64,000 nt of DNA from Hexactinellida sp. DTS-2022 (lineage: Eukaryota > Porifera > Hexactinellida), in contig JAPNXP010000014.1 of assembly GCA_028753945.1 (NCBI GenBank), positions 4,774,001 through 4,838,000 on the forward strand, given 5' to 3'. This document shows positions 9,411-21,830 of this stretch, piece after piece. The notes beneath the pieces are model-generated. The model ran no database searches and was not told the DNA's origin. It saw only the letters and a program-made list of their open reading frames with translations. Both the position numbers and the translations under genes were made by a program. How positions within the stretch are numbered: the first letter of the stretch is position 1; each line of letters opens with the position of its first letter.

Positions 9411-12400
9411 ATGCCCTGTGCTAACACCCGCCTGGAGGTTCTGCAGGTGAAGAAGCTGGCTCAGGCTATCCGCAACAACGACGCTAACCAGCTCTACAAG
9501 ATGCTCCTATACGGAGTCCCCAACCTCCTAAACCTGCAGGACCCCGTATCCGGGGAATCAGCACTACACGTGGCAGTGAGGTACAACTACGATCAGCTGA
9601 CCGGTATCCTCCTGGAGCAGGGGGCCAATATCGACCTGGAGGCGACAGGGGGGGTACGCCCCCTTATGGTGGCGGCTGACTACGGACACATTCAGTCGCT
9701 GGACACGCTCCTGGAGAGAGGCGCGGAGGCGGGGGCTCTAGACGCGAGCGGAGCTAACGTTCTGTACTACTGTCTCAAGTCAACCAACAGACACTGTGTG
9801 TGCATTGAGAAACTGCTGCAGGCAGGAGCTGATCCCAATAAGGTACTATATTAATATCATATGAATTGATGCCATGCCTATATACGTATAATGTTATCTT
9901 AGTACAGTGGAAAGAACACCGGTTATAAGAACATGCCGGATATGAGAACATTCTACTGGAAACGGTTGCAATATACCCTATATAATATATAACAGATCTG
10001 CTTGATATGAGAATCTTTATTTATGAACAAGCCCTATATGAAGTCCTATTATGAACACAATCTTTGATCCCTTAAATGCTCATAATATAATAACTTGACT
10101 GTACTATTACAGTATTACATTCCAGTTACCATATGGGTTGCTAGGTGCGGTCCTCAGACGGACTGCCCGTGCTGCTGGCTGCCTGCCAGGCGGGAGAGTC
10201 CAAGGCTGCGGAGATGCTCCTGGCGCGGGGCGCCTCTCCCAACAGCTCTGTGCAGAAGACCGGCAAGACTGCTCTCATGATCAGCGCGGAGACGGGACGA
10301 GCCGAGTGCGTGCGCGTGCTGGCGCAGGCGGGAGCAGACCTACAGGTTAATGGGACTATGTATGTAGCTAATGGAGTGTAGTCGCTTAAACGTTATGTAA
10401 CGCTTATAAGGGGGGGGGGGGGGGAGGGCAACCAATGTGTGACAGAACATCCTTTTAAAATGTTTAAAGAAGTCGTGACATAGTTAGGGAAGGGAGATGT
10501 CTAATTTCCTTGAATTTTGCATTACATAATGTTAGAGTTTGACCTACAGGTAACTGCACTGTTATAACTGCTGTGTGAAATAACTATGGCCCATTATGCA
10601 TAGAAATCCTCAATTTCACAGATCCCATAGTTCGTAATTAGTGCATCTCAAAATTATATACGTCTTCCAAGTATCTGCAACAAATTTTATAGCAAAATAT
10701 TAATTACAGTAGGGGCCGCTTAATCGGGTCAAATTGATGGGAACAGATTTTTTGCATTGTAAAATCACCGCTAAATCGAGATAACACATCATGATCCCTC
10801 CCGATTAAGCGGGTTCCTTCTGTATTTTCAAATGACCCACCCTATGTTTGTCCCCTGTGTAACTAACTCTGCTATCCCTCAGGCCACAGACAATCACGGC
10901 TGGACGGCAGCTCACTACGCCTCCAACTCGCGTAGCTTCCGCGCCCTCACCACCCTCTCCGGCTACCGGGCAGACTTCTCCCTCTCCTCCCACCCCGAGC
11001 ACAACACGCCCCTTCACCTAGCCGCCTCGCTCCCCGATCAGCTGACCTGTAAGTTCCTAGCGCAGCGCGGGTCCCCCTGTGCACAGGAGAACACAGAGGG
11101 ACAGCTGGCCAAACAGATAGCGCTCTCTCTGGGCAGCAAGGCTATCGGTAAGGACCTAAAGAAGATCGGGGACCAGCAGGACAAGGTGCTCAGCGGCGCT
11201 ACGCCTAAGGGGTACGCGGAGGCGTGGCAGGTGCAGCTGTACGATTGGGTGCAGGTCAACAAGTACGATCTGTACGCACAGCTAAAGAGGATAGATGTGG
11301 AGGGACAGGGGGACCTGGCCAAGGATGATATGATTAAAGTCAGTTTATTGTACTATAGGACTGTAGATTCTCGTTAATAGGAACACCATGGGACTAGAAA
11401 TTTGTTCGTATTATACGGAATCCTTATTGACCGGAGTCACTTGCAGCATGAATAGGCTAGAAATTAAACCTTGTACTCCTTATAGTGTTTGTATAAACGA
11501 CAGTCTACTATATATATACAGAAAACTCTCATTATTATGTACACCAGGGGCCTAATTATAATTATCTCATTTTATTAAAATCCTATCTGTGTATACTAGC
11601 TGGCTAACTGCATTTGTTTATGTAGTGCTTGTTGGAGTTAGGAGCGCCAGTAGAGAAGGACGATTTAGAGTCTCTGCTGAATACCCTGACTAAGAACAAG
11701 GATATTCCTGTCCCATACAAGTCGTTCCTGCAGGAAAACAAATACCTACACTTCTCATACAAGATCTCTGCTAGCGATCTAACTGGTCAGTTTGAGTCAT
11801 GGCCAACCCATGTATAATCAGTAATTCTTGTCTCGTTAGCAGGGTTGGGTTCAAGTACAATTTACTTAAGTGCTTCTGTAATTAAGTACATTTTTCTAAA
11901 GTACTGCACTTGTACTTAAGTACTTGTTACTCGTGACTTTTTTAGAATTCAATATATTTCCAACATACATCATTGATGTTCCTCAAATCCCATCTCAAAT
12001 AAAGTAATGTTACTTAATACTTAGTAAATTAGGAATTGTGTTCGTGTCGAGGACTACTGCTACTTTCAATTAAAAATAGATTTGGATGATACTATAAAAA
12101 CTATGTATTTAGCAATTTCTACTATTAGTACGAGAGATTCATCATAAGAGCTTGGGAAGTACTTGTACTTGTACTCAAGTATTTTCGTAATTTTTTCATT
12201 GTACTTGTACTTGTACTTAAGTACTTTAAGTTTACCTGTACTTGCACTTGTATTGTACTTGAATATCTGAAAAGTAGTAGTACTTGTACTTAAGTACTTT
12301 CAAATGTACTTGAACCCAACCCTGCTCGTTAGACAGTTATCTCGATTGTATTAAGTGTTTAAAAGATGTTCTGGCGTTTACACATATTGCACTAGGACTT

Positions 12401-14462
12401 TAATCGCTTATACTTTGTTACGGAAGATGTTGGCGTTTAGCCAACATCTTCCAATCGCCAACATCTTCCGTAACATACTTCAAACATATTAATAACTTAT
12501 AGACATGGATGCCCTGGGGTTCAGGGTATTAATTAATAGAAAAAAAACTTTGATTTTTACTTTCAATTGAAATTCAATTCACTTTCACTTAGCACTAAGT
12601 AATAATTATCTTAGCATATGAAGTATGGAATTTACGGAATAATTATTTAATGAATGGAATTGCTGCAATGCACTTTATACTGAGTGTGTTTAGGAAAATC
12701 CCAGAAAGGCAAGAAGGGGAAGAAGGGAAAGAAGGGCGGCAAGAAAGGTAAGAAACTTAAGATCCCATTCGACATTCCAATCACCCCCAAGTGTGGCCCG
12801 CGTCCCGACGTGCCCGACAAGATGATTCTCAAGGAGGAGTACTCCTCGGACCCCTCGCGCTTTCCGCGAGACGGCCCCGCCCCCAGTCCCTCCCAGGACG
12901 ACTCCCTCTGGTACATGCCGGCCCCGGACAAGCAGTACCTTAACATATACGACGCAGTTAAACAGGCGGACTTCCCCTCTCTCGAGTCGGCTCTCACGCG
13001 GGGCATCGCCACCACTGAGATCCGCGACAAGTTTAATAAGACTCCGCTTATGATGGCAGCTGCCCACGGGAGGATAGATGTAGTAGACTGGCTACTGGAG
13101 CGAGGTCTGTACTTACACACGTTAACGGTACTTAAGTATTGCTAATTAGTGGGGTTCACGTACTAGCAATTCGCATTTTACACGAAATTTGAATGCTAAT
13201 AATTTAATATAATATTTGCTATTGAGCACAATGTTATTAAGCGAACACCACTCGTAATTAGTGCCGACCTGATATCAATTTATATTATTAGAAATAACTT
13301 GTATGTAGACCGTCTATTTCCTGACCAGGTTTTCTTACATATACATTAGTATTACCCATAGACGGTAGGGCTTTTGGTCTACAGAATTTATAGACGGTCT
13401 ACAAATTTTTGGCTTATTTGTATGGGCTTTTATAGACCGTCTAGAAATAGACCATCTACATATAAGATGCTCATATTATTATTACTTAGATCTGCAGAGA
13501 TTTGTTAACTAAGTACACAAGTAAATTGGATTTATTAGTTGTTGTTTTTGTGATAATCTCAATGGGGTAGTATATTCTGTATACTGTAGTTTGTCTTAGA
13601 ATACACGTAACTGCAAATTTCGAAAAACTTACTAAACATGGTTTCAAACAATATACAAAATTATTACAAATACTATAATTTGAAATGTATACTACACCTA
13701 ACTTGCTGTATAACTGTGCTATATCTAGGCGCTGACGTTAACGCGTTTGACAACTTCCTGTGGCGCCCTATCCACCACGCCTCCCACGCGGGTCACATCA
13801 ACATAGTGCAGAGACTCATCGAGGTGGGTGCGGACATTAACAGTCAGACCATCCACGGGGGCACCTCCCTGATGCGCGCAATGGAGAGCTCGCGCGTGGA
13901 GCTGGTGCGCTTCCTGCTGGAGAGGGGCGCCAAGACAGATCTGCGGAACCGCAGCGGCCGCACCGCGCTGGACATCGCCTACGAGTGGGGAGACAGAGAC
14001 ACGATGCTCGTGGCCAGGGCGCTCATAAAAGAGGAGAAGAAGGAGGATAACGGGGAGGGCGGCAAGAAGGGGAAGAAGGAACAGAAGGAGAAAGGGAAAA
14101 AAGCGAAAGGCAAGAAGAAGGGAAACGGAGACGACGACTCCGGTATGCCGAAGCTGACTCCGGACCAGATAAGTGTGCTCGCGCCTAAACCGAGTCCCCC
14201 CGCGCGGCTCCCCACACCCATGGAGCGAATCGAGCTCCTACGTCAGAGCCTATCTCCGGGCAATACCGTGTCTCTGCCAGCTGTTAACAGACCCGTAACC
14301 GCATGGGGATCCAGACCCCCCTCCACACAGGAGTTCCTGCGGAGACAGCAGTCCCTGAGGGAGAGCCAGGGGGAGAATATGGTAGATTTCGGAGAAATAA
14401 GATCGCCGTTTACGCTTAGTATTGACGCTCGAGTCAAACTGATGGACACAGAAGACTTGTAA
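9411..14462 (+). CDS. ANKEF1: Ankyrin repeat and EF-hand domain protein 1 orthologue, six exons
   Basis: Exons: 9411-9842, 10145-10345, 10883-11338, 11626-11785, 12694-13104 and 13729-14462. All junctions are GT-AG and phase-compatible, giving 797 residues (human ANKEF1 has 776). Exons 1-3 encode N-terminal ankyrin repeats such as GESALHVAVRY and HNTPLHLAASLPDQ. The end of exon 3 has a degenerate EF-hand-like loop (DVEGQGDLAKDD). Exon 5 has the family's lysine-rich GKKGKKGKKGGKKGKK stretch and the diagnostic PSQDDSLWYM motif. Exons 5-6 encode the second ankyrin block (NKTPLMMAAAHG, ADVNAFDNFLWRPIHHASHA) and a long tail. ANKEF1 is known in vertebrates as a sperm-tail protein. The start at 9411 is chosen because earlier in-frame sequence belongs to a transposon. 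Orthology is well supported; the EF-hand may not bind calcium. Confidence 0.92.
9905..10101. mobile_element. pogo-like MITE in ANKEF1 intron 1
   Basis: It starts CAGTGGAAAGAACACCGG next to TA and ends TAACTTGACTG next to TA. Body segments resemble two families (GGTTATAAGAACA and TCTGCTTGATATGAGAA), so it may be chimeric. Confidence 0.55.
10707..10822. mobile_element. pogo-like MITE (GATTAAGCGG family) in ANKEF1 intron 2
   Basis: It starts CAGTAGGGGCCGCTTAATCG and ends CCCGATTAAGCGGGTTCC followed by TTCTGTA. A G-run of about 12 lies upstream near 10410. Confidence 0.65.
11840..12324. mobile_element. hAT-type MITE in ANKEF1 intron 4
   Basis: Termini CAGGGTTGGGTTCAAGTAC and GTACTTGAACCCAACCCTG are flanked by the perfect 8-bp duplication CTCGTTAG (11832-11839 and 12325-12332). 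Both subterminal regions are dense in TACTTGTACTTAAGTAC units. Confidence 0.92.
12417..12474. repeat. Perfect inverted repeat with competing third arm
   Basis: GTTACGGAAGATGTTGGCG (12417-12435) pairs exactly with 12456-12474. Part of the same left arm (12422-12434) also pairs with GCCAACATCTTCC in the loop. It lies in ANKEF1 intron 4. Confidence 0.85.
13302..13462. repeat. Inverted repeat in ANKEF1 intron 5
   Basis: TATGTAGACCGTCTATTTC at the left pairs with GAAATAGACCATCTACATA at the right. Further internal ATAGACGGTCTACA copies occur between them. It resembles a small MITE, but no target duplication was found. Confidence 0.6.
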
Positions 14463-14589
14463 GGTTAATTAACTTTGGAATATTTATTTTTTGACCTGAT
14501 CACTTGCTATATCGTATACTATTATTATTATTTAATATCGATAATCAATTATTTATACTATTGAGTTATACCAACTCTTGTTAATAGTA

Positions 14590-14724
14590 CAGTAAAACTT
14601 CGTTTGTACGAACACCAGGGGACCATCAAAATGTGTCACATCCGGAATTCGTGTTACAAATAAAATTTGTATTGAAAAGTCTTAGAAGGGAACTAATTGT
14701 GTTCGTATTAACGAGGTTCTACTG
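14590..14724. mobile_element. pogo-like MITE (ACCTCGTTAGTACGAAC family)
   Basis: It starts CAGTAAAACTTCGTTTGTAC and ends AACGAGGTTCTACTG, with TA on each side. Confidence 0.85.
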
Positions 14725-15154
14725 TATGTACGTATATGCATTGATCGAACGCCAAATTCCTGTTATTTCTTCCAGTTGACATTTGTTGTTATTCACTTCT
14801 ATTCTTCAAACAAACAATTTTGAGATTTACCATTTCTATAGTTATTAGTATTAACAAGGGTAGCTAGCATAGAATCTCTACAGAACCTACATAACTACAT
14901 AATAGACTGTCAGCTGTGTCGCGTTGGGAATAATACAACAGAGGACAGGATACAATCTTATTAATTAATTAACCAAATCGCATACACTTCAATATTGCTA
15001 CAACTCAAGCATTACAATGGTACGTGCTTCAAGTTCTAGGTAACTTTCAATAGATAATTCACTTTTTTGTTAACTTTGAAATATCATCACTGCTCAAGAT
15101 ATTTCAAATTTTCATCAAATTTTGCGATCTTCGCAATTTTTTTTAGTCCCTAAG

Positions 15155-15449
15155 CAGCGGTTCTCAAACTGGGGCACGCGAACATTTCCAAGAGGGGGCG
15201 CGAAACTGGCGAACACACTATAAATTTTGTGGACCACTTAAATGATTGGCTAATTATATAGTAGATTCATAAGCCCTTGTTATCACTTATATCCATAGAT
15301 TCCATACACACAAAAACTTTTGTGTTGTAATAATAAAGGTGTAGAATTTGCTATACACATAGTTGAAATGGGAATATTTTGGAAGGGGGGCGTGAAATTT
15401 CTAAATTCGATAGAGGGGGGCGGAGGTTGAATATGTTTGAGAAACGCTG
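15155..15449. mobile_element. hAT-type MITE
   Basis: Termini CAGCGGTTCTCAAACTGGG and TTTGAGAAACGCTG are flanked by near-identical CCCTAAG and CCCTAAAG. The surrounding 14725-16972 region otherwise has no gene that can be supported. Confidence 0.8.
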
Positions 15450-16435
15450 CCCTAAAGCATAAATTCTACTTTTTCAGCCATTTAAATATAGTGATGTTCG
15501 TCTAATAAAAATATTGCTCTATTAACCAGTTGTTATTTTCAGTCCCCAAAGCGAGCATTAATGTTAATTCTCTTCCTCTGATGTTATTAGCAAGCAAATT
15601 TTTCGAAAATCCAACTTACTATTACACGAACACCTGTAAATGCTGATAAAGTTAGAAGTTAAAATTTCTATAATCTGGGTTGATAAACTTATATCTATCG
15701 AATTTCTTTAGAATTTTGCTGGAAGAGCATTTAGGCCATGACTGCACTCAAGGTTAGTTGCTATCTTAGAGGTTTGACTTTCTGAGATTTTGTTGGTTAT
15801 TTGGCGTAGGCTTAACAATGTCCTTTAATTTATTAATAATTGGTTGCGGATTTTGTAGCTTAGTAAAACATTTTACTGTGAGTACAAGTTTTCATTTTCT
15901 TTGCACATGTTCATGAATGTGTATTGATTGCAGTTTAAATCAGCTTACTCCCAAATTACTGAATTATGAAGTACAAATTAGAAGCATATGTAACAACGAG
16001 ATTCTATTTACTGTTAATTTGAGGACTTTTGGATTAACTTGAATAGTTCTTGATCATTTGTCTGTCTTTTCTCTTCATTGGATTAATTATTAATATTTAC
16101 TATTCTCTATTTATACATTTTAGGTTCACGTTCTAATGTCAACTCTGAACAAAAGATGTGCTAGTTAGATTTATTTGCACTAAAAAACAATATTTTCGTT
16201 TATTGTTACTTGTCTAATTTCAATAATTTTATCAAATTCGTACATAACATTTGGGAACAATCCGACTTGCCAAAACTTTACAGACACAATGGTGGGACTA
16301 GCCCAGGATATTGAATATCGCGGGTTTTTGAATAATTCCACGAGACATCTTATTCCGTACAATTTTAGGCAGGAAATCTGTCTGATTGAACTATTGGGGC
16401 ATATCCCTTTCTTGAATATACGTATGTCCCTACTA

Positions 16436-16607
16436 AAGCCCACTATACACGGTTCAACTAGGTAACATACACGGTGCAATGAAAATAGAACAATTATATT
16501 TTAATGCTATTCATTATACAACAAAGTTGCATAGGAATTCAATAACATGTATGTACACAATTCAACAAAAATTCATGCAACATGCATTTTGTGTGGTGAG
16601 CTTAACC
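16436..16607. mobile_element. Small element with GCCCACNATACACG-type ends
   Basis: The left end AGCCCACTATACACGGTTCA and the right end TTTTGTGTGGTGAGCTTAA resemble the termini of the better preserved copy at 57469-57803. Confidence 0.5.
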
Positions 16608-16696
16608 CAAATGTCAGTTAAGCGATGTCGTCTATACTTGTCGAAGGGGGACAGTTAACGATATTGGACACAGTTTAACTCATTGTTACCCTAAAA

Positions 16697-16793
16697 CAGT
16701 GGCTCCCGACCTGGGATTTGTATTACGGGCAATGGGAGGGTCCATATAATGTTTGGTATTTTTTATACGATTGAAAAAGTTTGGGAATCGCTG
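16697..16793. mobile_element. Short hAT-type MITE, 97 bp
   Basis: Termini CAGTGGCTCCCGACCTGGG and AAGTTTGGGAATCGCTG are flanked by CCCTAAAA and CCCTAGAG, which match at six of eight positions. Confidence 0.78.
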
Positions 16794-16924
16794 CCCTAGA
16801 GAATAGTTTAATAAAACGGTCGCGCAAAAACATTAATAAATATGTTTTAACGGAGGCTCTATAGCTCTACGCTATAACATTATAATACAACTTATATAAT
16901 CCCTGAATATGTATGTTATTCTAA

Positions 16925-17797
<873 letters not shown>

Positions 17798-17891
17798 GTG
17801 TGTTATACATGTAGAGACTATATATATGTTCTTAATTGAACGCTATTTCAATTGGCATTATATACTCAGGAATATTGTATTTTGTTTAATT

Positions 17892-18031
17892 AGGAGAACT
17901 TCGTTAGTACGAACACTTTTTCAGTTGCCTTCAAAGCTTTTCAATGTAATTGATATTGACTAATACGAATTCCGGATAAGGCGCACACATTTTTTGACGG
18001 TCCCTTGGTGTTCGTACTAACGAGGTTCTAC
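17892..18031. mobile_element. pogo-like MITE inside a duplicated block
   Basis: It runs from GAGAACTTCGTTAGTACG to TACTAACGAGGTTCTACT. The flanks (17855-17890 and 18033-18085) also match the flanks of the copy at 27457-27589. The interval 18032-18643 holds only further worn MITE ends (18286-18370) and an AT-rich repeat that also occurs near 4870. Confidence 0.7.
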
Positions 18032-18643
18032 TTTTAATTGGAGATTAATTTTAGGAATTATTCAATAGAAATTTGATACTTGGTTACTCAAGACTATTCC
18101 AAAAATTTAACCTACACTGCTGATTAACCAACTTTGTATTATAAGTGCAGTAGGCCTGTATTTAAATGCTCAAGTTAATATTAATTATTTAGTTATTGTA
18201 TTGCCTGTTTCACCAAGCGATACGTTTAATACTTAATTTAATATAATTAATTAACTTTAATTTATCAATCAGGCTAATAGTTATACAGTAGAACTCGATA
18301 ATAACGTAACCTCTCGGGAATGGAAATAAGTACGTATTATCCGAGTGTACGTACTAACCGAGTTTACCCTACATAGAAATACATACTGCTTTATGAACGT
18401 GGTTATTAAGTACATTAGTACGTACTAACCTAGGTAGTTATAACCAGGCTTTTATCCAGGTAAACTTTTGGCGGTCCTAGATTGAGTTTCAGGTCGCTCG
18501 CACGCGCTTAAAATACTCGATTTGTATTACGTCTATGCGAGCATCACTCGAAATTTGTGCTCCTAGACTCTCATTCAAATTTTCGCGCCTGAATGTAACC
18601 CTGTTTATACCCTAGTTCTACTGTATTCCCTATAGCTGGTTAG

Positions 18644-19000
18644 ATGAGTGAGAAAGAGCCTCTTATAAACCCGCCCCCTTACACAGGGGCCCCGCCCCCC
18701 CAGAACCCGGGCTACGCCTACCCGCACCCCCCGCAGGCCCCGGCACCACAAGTGGTCATACAACACCCTCCCACATTCGGGGATTCCTCTGTGTCGTGTG
18801 TCTGTCCAAACTGCCACAAACACATTGTTACAGATGTCAACTTTGTTGTGGGCACCCTCACTATTCTAGTCTCCCTAATCATGTGTCTGCTAGTGTTCTG
18901 GCCGTGTTTTTGGATTCCTTGTATCATCGACGGGCTTAAGGACGTGGAACATCGCTGTCCGAACTGTAGATGGGTTATTGGGAAACACAAGAGACTCTAA
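18644..19000 (+). CDS. LITAF-domain membrane protein
   Basis: A complete 118-residue protein. The N-terminal half is proline-rich (NPPPYTG, PHPPQAPAPQ) and contains a PPxY-type WW-ligand motif, as in LITAF/SIMPLE. The LITAF domain has a first CxxC (Cys54, Cys57 in CVCPNC), then a hydrophobic segment of about 24 residues (68-93), then the second CxxC (Cys105, Cys108 in HRCPNCRWVIG). The two knuckles form one zinc site, and the hydrophobic helix dips into the cytosolic leaflet. Relatives act on late endosomes and lysosomes. No intron is seen. Whether it is the LITAF or CDIP1 orthologue cannot be decided. Confidence 0.93.
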   Translation: MSEKEPLINPPPYTGAPPPQNPGYAYPHPPQAPAPQVVIQHPPTFGDSSVSCVCPNCHKHIVTDVNFVVGTLTILVSLIMCLLVFWPCFWIPCIIDGLKDVEHRCPNCRWVIGKHKRL

Positions 19001-19330
19001 TGTATTACCTATCTAACCAACTGCTATAGCTTTTATGCTTCTATTTTGATTGATCTTTCTTGTTCTAATTGACTATCTTTATTGACGTATATTGAATTGT
19101 ATTAGTTATTATATATAGACTATAGTATATGGTTATTATATATAGTATATTACCATTCGCACTAAGGGAGCTGCCTGAAACGAATGTATCCCATTAACGC
19201 ATTGACTGTGTACAGTATACCCAGGCAAATCCGAATGGTTTACAGAAAATTGTTAGGATTAGTGAAATACCACTTAATAGGACCACTCCTCGACCAAAGT
19301 TAACCAATTAAGCGGAGTCGGCTACTGTAT

Positions 19331-19480
19331 AACCTCGTTAGTACGAACAGCAGGGGACCGTCAAATGCATCCGCCTTATCCGGAATTCGTATTAACCATG
19401 CCATTTGTATTGAAAGGTTGAGGGGACTGAAATAGTGTTAGTGTTTGTATTAACCGTCTCGTACTAACGAGATTCTACTG
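19331..19480. mobile_element. pogo-like MITE (ACCTCGTTAGTACGAAC family)
   Basis: It runs from AACCTCGTTAGTACGAACAG to GTACTAACGAGATTCTACTG. A fragment of the AATTAAGCGGAGTCG family abuts it at 19300-19325. No other feature is seen in 19001-19720. Confidence 0.75.
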
Positions 19481-19720
19481 TATTTGGATAATATCATAAT
19501 AGTATGCATTACTACCTACATATCCATTATACCACTACGTTTATATTATGGTTAGAAATCCTCACTAATCCGAAGTACGTAGTTGAGGCTAGAAAGCCAA
19601 TATAAAATTTAAAATACATAATAATATGACACATTTACGTATTTCCAAATCTGATATATGGCAGGCTGCTGTAGATTAACGAAGGTATGTTTGTAATTAT
19701 TCCCCGATTGTATTAGCTGA

Positions 19721-20053
19721 ATGTCGTATCGCTATATTATTGCGTTGGGACTGGTTCTATTAGTGCATAGCGCCTTCTCCACTATCCAGTACTGCGCACT
19801 TTTCAAATCTGTCCCGAAGAGTAGTCTTGCAATGCCATCTCTCACGAAACAACCAGTTCACTTATTGATAGAGACTGTAATAGGAATGTTCTTATCCATT
19901 GCAGGCATTATTGCAAGTCTCCCACAGTTTAAGGAGATACGACAGCTTAATGAACTCAATCGTGTGACTTATGACTCTTTGGGATACAGGCCTTCTTTTC
20001 AGAGCATGGAGCATAGAAGCAGAATTCTATATCCACTCATTACCCAGAGTTAG
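19721..20053 (+). CDS. EMC5: ER membrane protein complex subunit 5 (MMGT1/EMC5)
   Basis: A complete intronless 110-residue protein. It has two hydrophobic helices (about residues 5-23 and 46-66), with the first segment ending AHSAF-like (VHSAFST). The family's cytosolic tail is clear: FKEIRQLNELNRVTYDSL, then RPSFQSMEHRSRILY, equivalent to the NHPSFYVFNHRGR region of vertebrate EMC5. EMC5 is a core membrane subunit of the insertase that places tail-anchored and multipass proteins in the ER membrane. The protein is slightly shorter than vertebrate EMC5 (131 residues) because the variable C-terminus is trimmed. Confidence 0.9.
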   Translation: MSYRYIIALGLVLLVHSAFSTIQYCALFKSVPKSSLAMPSLTKQPVHLLIETVIGMFLSIAGIIASLPQFKEIRQLNELNRVTYDSLGYRPSFQSMEHRSRILYPLITQS

Positions 20054-20229
20054 ATTGTGATAATTATTTAGATTGTAATTGAGTTATCTATATAAATACG
20101 TAGACTAGTGGTTTGGTTGATTGTTTTAGTATTTCGAGGATGGAGGATCCACTAACTAGTAAACTAATTATCTTCATAGTTTGTCTATTATGTCGGTTAG
20201 TATACCATTACCCAAATACACTGAACATA

Positions 20230-21129
20230 ATGGCAGTTAGTATACCATTACCCAAATACACTGTATATAATGGTATGCACTTCCCACCTTTCACAACTCC
20301 AGAATGGTTAACAGAAATCAGTACAAAGTTCCAACCACGAGACACAGACATATTCCTTGCTACCTATCCCAGGTCTGGCACTACCTGGCTACAGCTCATT
20401 CTTCATTTATTGAAGACTAAGAACCCTCTAGATATGGAAATATATAACTACTCACCTATGATTGAGATACCTATTTGTTCCTCGATTGAAGAAAGGGAAT
20501 TACGCTTTCCGAACAGAAAGTATCCAATAACGAGTGAATTGGAGGCTATTCCACCACCCCGCGTATTCAAAACCCATCTTCCTTATCCCATGGTACCGAA
20601 TAATCCTAAAACTAAGTACATCTATTGTTTGAGAAACCCTAAGGACTGTGTGGTATCTTTCTATCACCATACTTGTGGGAAAGCTCTATACAACTACAAT
20701 GGCACTTTTGACCATTTCTTTGATTTGTTCATTGCAGGTCAAGTTGACTACGGCAGTTGGTTCGATCATGTGCTTGGTTGGTGGTCACACAGAGAAGAGT
20801 CTAACTTGCTTATTCTCTCTTATGAAGAGTTGCATAGGAATTTCAGACTGACTGTAACTAAGTTAGCTGAGTTTGTTGAGTTGCCTCTGAGTGAAGAACT
20901 GTTTGCACAGATTGAGAAAGAGACCAGTTTGCATGCTATGAAGAGTAACGAGTTTGTTTCGCTCAGGAAGGGAATTAAGCCAGGGAAAGAGGATAATGCT
21001 CACATTCGAAAAGGGATTATCGGAGATTGGAAGAATATATTGAATCCAGAACAGAACAAGAAATTGGATGCACTGATTGCTGACAGAATAATACCATCCC
21101 TCAGAGAACAACTAATATATGAATTGTGA
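20230..21129 (+). CDS. Cytosolic sulfotransferase, copy 1
   Basis: 299 residues from the chosen start at 20230. Family signatures: 5' PAPS loop YPRSGTTW (Lys of the usual YPKSGTTW is Arg), catalytic His in KTHLPY, 3'-phosphate site CLRNPKDC followed by VSFYHH, and C-terminal RKGIIGDWKNIL. It should transfer sulfate from PAPS to a small hydroxyl acceptor in the cytosol. The open frame extends upstream to 20113, but that extension contains a direct duplication of GTTAGTATACCATTACCC and is absent from copy 2 at 30298, whose start matches 20230. The substrate cannot be inferred. Confidence 0.93.
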   Translation: MAVSIPLPKYTVYNGMHFPPFTTPEWLTEISTKFQPRDTDIFLATYPRSGTTWLQLILHLLKTKNPLDMEIYNYSPMIEIPICSSIEERELRFPNRKYPITSELEAIPPPRVFKTHLPYPMVPNNPKTKYIYCLRNPKDCVVSFYHHTCGKALYNYNGTFDHFFDLFIAGQVDYGSWFDHVLGWWSHREESNLLILSYEELHRNFRLTVTKLAEFVELPLSEELFAQIEKETSLHAMKSNEFVSLRKGIKPGKEDNAHIRKGIIGDWKNILNPEQNKKLDALIADRIIPSLREQLIYEL

Positions 21130-21754
21130 TTTATTTTATCCTATATCTTAGTTTTCTAGCATTTTGCAACATAATACATCTCTTAATATTTATTTATTCT
21201 ATATTCATTAAAAACTCTATCTAATATATGTTAGTAAAACTCGATTGTTGTGTGATAATTATTATGCACAGTAATAGGGGGATCAAAACCGCATTAATTT
21301 TGAGATAGAGACTAACTTCCAATTGTTTTAATAGGAAAAACAAGTATGGTGATTACGAATTTAATGGTTACAAATTTCTAATATGAATATTAATTGTTGT
21401 TACGTATTTACATAAGAAATTACTTATATAGAGCTCAGCTCTAGTAGAGTTCAGTTTTTCACTATGCGTATTCAGGCACTGAGAAAGGTCAGTTTTCCCC
21501 CCGAATTTGAAATTGACCTTTAGAAAGTAAGCCTGGGCTTTTAGTATGGGAAAAAATCTGGAACTCTACAAAGCTCAGCTCTATATAAGGATTCCCTTTA
21601 CATAATAGGTAAACAAATTACGTAGTTAAAATTCAATTAAACCTAGGGACAAACTGAAAACGTTTACTAGGTAAACAAGTATGCTGAAGATGAATATCGA
21701 ACTTACAAATTTCTATAATTAATATTTATTGTTGTTGTTTACAATTGATAAAAG

Positions 21755-21830
21755 TGACATCGCTTAGTTGTTGAGTGATCTATCACGGAGCGACCGAGAC
21801 CAAGGGTTCGTATCTACTGTAATATTATTA
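21755..21830 (+). repeat. Copy of dispersed mini-hairpin repeat family, possible SINE-like head
   Basis: TTGTTGAGTGATC, then CGGAGCGACCGAGACC and GGGTTCGTATCTAC, also found at 29600-29680 and inverted at 36645 and 39476. GGTTCGTATCT resembles a pol III B box, but no tRNA fold is convincing. Confidence 0.5.

Noticed and set aside
12647..13120. 157-residue minus-strand frame
   Set aside because: Shadow of ANKEF1 exon 5, caused by GC-rich codons and the lysine repeat.
20113..20229. 39-residue N-terminal extension of sulfotransferase copy 1
   Set aside because: It arises from a local duplication of the start region and is absent in copy 2 and in the family.
21755..21830. tRNA gene
   Set aside because: A GGTTCGTATCT B-box-like word is present, but no cloverleaf with matching acceptor and anticodon stems could be built.
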